Shown here in pieces: positions 5,802 through 6,963 of a stretch of 6,963 nt of DNA. Position 1 is the stretch's first letter. Every line of letters starts with the position of its first letter. The stretch is from Limnohabitans sp. (lineage in GTDB: Bacteria > Pseudomonadota > Gammaproteobacteria > Burkholderiales > Burkholderiaceae_C), in the NCBI GenBank assembly GCA_021731425.1, contig JAKFXJ010000062.1:1-6963 (forward strand), given 5' to 3'. Both the position numbers and the translations under genes were made by a program. The notes under the pieces were generated by a model. It worked only from the letters and a program-made list of their open reading frames with translations. It made no database searches and was not told the origin of the DNA.

Positions 5802-6839
5802 ATGACCACCCCCATCGACACCGAAGCGCTGGTCATTGGCGCAGGCCCCGTGGGCCTGTTTCAGGTCTTCCAACTGGGCCTGCAAGGCATCCCCTGCCAC
5901 CTGATCGACGCCCTGCCGCATGTGGGCGGCCAATGCGCCGAGCTGTATGGCCAAAAACCCATCTACGACATCCCGGGCATTCCGTTTTGCACCGGCCTCG
6001 AACTGATTGAGCGCCTGCAGCAACAAATCGCCCCCTTTCAACCCACCCTGCACCTGGGCCAGCAAGTGGACAGCGTCGAGCGCCTGCCCGACCAGCGCTT
6101 GCTGGTCAGCACCAGCACGGGCCAGACCTTTCGCACCCACACCCTGTTCATCGCTGCGGGCGTGGGCGCTTTTGTGCCACGACGCATGGCGATGGAGGGC
6201 CTGACGGCTTTTGAGGGCACACAAGTCTTTGCCGAACACCCCGCCCCCGAGCGCTGGGCAGGCCAGCACCTGGTGGTCGCTGGCGACGGCGACAGCGCTT
6301 TGCAAACCTGCTTGGATGCGTGCCAAGGCCCACAAGCGGCGGCCACCGTCACGCTGCTGCACCGCCGCGACGCCTTCAATGCCGATCCGGCCTTGACCGC
6401 ACAAATGCGCCAAGCCTGCACCGACGGCCGCATGCGTTTTGTGGCCGGTCAGCCCACCGGCTTCACCCTGGCGCAAGGCCGCTTGCAAGCGCTGGAGCTG
6501 CTCAACCCACAAGGCGAGACCGAATGGCTGAGCCTGGATGTGCTGCAAACCTGTTTGGGCCTATCGCCCAAGCTGGGGCCTGTGGCGCAATGGGGTCTGG
6601 CCATAGAGCGCAAACAACTGGTGGTCAACACCGAAAACTTCGGGACTTCGGAGCCTGGCATTTTTGCGGTGGGTGACATCAACACCTACCCCGGCAAAAA
6701 GAAACTCATCCTCTGCGGCTTCCACGAAGCCACGCTGGCCGCCTTCGGCGCTGTGGCCCTGCTGCGCCCCGAAGAAAAGACCCTGCTGCAGTACACGACA
6801 ACGTCCACGCTGCTGCACCAACGTTTGGGCATCGCCTAA
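5802..6839 (+). CDS. Ferredoxin/flavodoxin-NADP+ reductase, thioredoxin-reductase-like type
   Basis: FAD enzyme moving electrons between NADPH and ferredoxin or flavodoxin. The 345-residue product has the FAD-binding GAGPVG (13-18) after a beta-strand, VGGQCAELYG (41-50) and KPIYDIPGIP (52-61). The NADPH site is GDGDSA (161-166), followed by LHRRDAF (186-192). The C-terminal FAD segment includes FAVGDINTYPGKKKLILCGFHEA. The CxxC redox pair of true thioredoxin reductases is missing, and GAFVPR (122-127) with YPGKKKLI is typical of the TrxR-like FNR family. Start ATG 5802 fits the family N-terminus (MTTPIDTEALVIGAG). An in-frame ATG at 5769 adds 11 residues but lies inside the terminator hairpin. 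Neither start has a clear Shine-Dalgarno site. FdxA next door is the obvious candidate partner (inference). The NADPH loop reads GDGDSA instead of the common GGGDSA. Confidence 0.88.
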   Translation: MTTPIDTEALVIGAGPVGLFQVFQLGLQGIPCHLIDALPHVGGQCAELYGQKPIYDIPGIPFCTGLELIERLQQQIAPFQPTLHLGQQVDSVERLPDQRLLVSTSTGQTFRTHTLFIAAGVGAFVPRRMAMEGLTAFEGTQVFAEHPAPERWAGQHLVVAGDGDSALQTCLDACQGPQAAATVTLLHRRDAFNADPALTAQMRQACTDGRMRFVAGQPTGFTLAQGRLQALELLNPQGETEWLSLDVLQTCLGLSPKLGPVAQWGLAIERKQLVVNTENFGTSEPGIFAVGDINTYPGKKKLILCGFHEATLAAFGAVALLRPEEKTLLQYTTTSTLLHQRLGIA

Positions 6840-6842
6840 AAT
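6837..6842 (+). promoter_or_regulatory. Possible -10 element for the riboswitch transcript
   Basis: TAAAAT overlaps the TAA stop of the reductase gene and would give a start near 6849, just before the 6850-6869 hairpin and the TPP aptamer. It resembles the TTAAAAT upstream of fdxA. No convincing -35 hexamer is seen at the right distance inside the reductase gene. Confidence 0.25.
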
Positions 6843-6849
6843 AACCATC

Positions 6850-6869
6850 GCGCCGCAAACCTGTGGCGC
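6850..6869 (+). other. Stem-loop between the reductase gene and the TPP riboswitch
   Basis: GCGCCGCA (6850-6857) pairs with TGTGGCGC (6862-6869): eight pairs including one G-U, with loop AACC. It lies 10 bases after the reductase stop and 4 bases before the riboswitch P1. No T-run follows, so it is not a classical terminator. It could protect the upstream mRNA 3' end or separate it from the aptamer. Confidence 0.45.
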
Positions 6870-6873
6870 ATTC

Positions 6874-6955
6874 GCTGGGGGTGTTGGTGGCTGCAAAACC
6901 ACCGACTGAGAAAGTCCCTTTGAACCTGATTGAGGTAATCCTCGCGCAGGGAAGC
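6874..6955 (+). ncRNA. TPP (THI-box) riboswitch aptamer
   Basis: Binds thiamine pyrophosphate in the nascent mRNA and, in proteobacteria, usually represses translation or transcription of a thiamine gene. The conserved boxes are in order: GGGGGTG (6877-6883), CTGAGA (6906-6911), ACCTGA (6924-6929), GGTAAT (6934-6939) and GCGCAGGGAAGC (6944-6955). Helices can be read directly: P1 GCT/AGC (6874-6876, 6953-6955); P2 from the G-run with TCCC (6915-6918); P3 TTGGTGG/CCACCGA (6884-6890, 6899-6905); P4 CCTG/CAGG (6925-6928, 6947-6950); P5 GAGG/CCTC (6932-6935, 6940-6943). The aptamer is complete, but the expression platform and regulated gene fall beyond the window end. thiC is the most common target in proteobacteria, so it is the best guess. 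Confidence 0.95.
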
Positions 6956-6963
6956 TTGTCAAA

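Noticed and set aside
5658..6548. Minus-strand frame of 296 codons antisense to the reductase gene
   Set aside because: The + strand has clear FAD and NADPH motifs; the antisense product is alanine/glycine/glutamine-rich with none.
5802..6839. Reading the reductase as thioredoxin reductase (trxB)
   Set aside because: No CxxC active-site pair is present, and GAFVPR and the YPGKKKLI region point to the TrxR-like ferredoxin/flavodoxin-NADP+ reductase family.

Overview
The window is GC-rich and codes almost entirely on the + strand. It looks like a chromosomal segment from a betaproteobacterium, most likely Burkholderiales and plausibly Comamonadaceae-like. This rests on the gene order (cysI, DUF934, cysH, cysD, cysN), the protein sequences and the codon bias. 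The genus cannot be fixed from the sequence alone.

Layout: (1) 1-2853 is a tight block of sulfite reductase hemoprotein (cysI, 5' end cut by the window), a DUF934 protein, and a [4Fe-4S]-type APS reductase (cysH). DUF934 and cysH overlap by one base. (2) 2854-3004 is a non-coding gap that, with the end of cysH, folds into a nested 124-bp imperfect palindrome. (3) 3005-5268 holds the two sulfate adenylyltransferase subunits, cysD and cysN. (4) 5269-5407 is a 139-bp gap that probably carries the fdxA promoter. (5) 5408-5737 is a seven-iron ferredoxin, fdxA. (6) A terminator-like element with competing hairpins lies at 5749-5785. (7) 5802-6839 is a thioredoxin-reductase-like ferredoxin/flavodoxin-NADP+ reductase. 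(8) After a small hairpin, 6874-6955 is a complete TPP (THI-box) riboswitch aptamer pointing rightward. Its thiamine gene, probably thiC, lies beyond the window.

Together the genes give assimilatory sulfate reduction: sulfate to APS (CysDN), APS to sulfite (CysH), sulfite to sulfide (CysI). CysH has the CC...CxxC cluster motif of APS reductases, CysN has no fused APS kinase, and no cysC is present, so the PAPS step appears to be bypassed. No cysJ flavoprotein is visible. The ferredoxin and the NADP+ reductase next door are candidate electron suppliers, but that link is inference.

The window is mostly well-known biology. The least explained items are the cysH-cysD palindrome, the conditional-looking terminator in front of the reductase gene, and the cysteine-free DUF934 protein between cysI and cysH.
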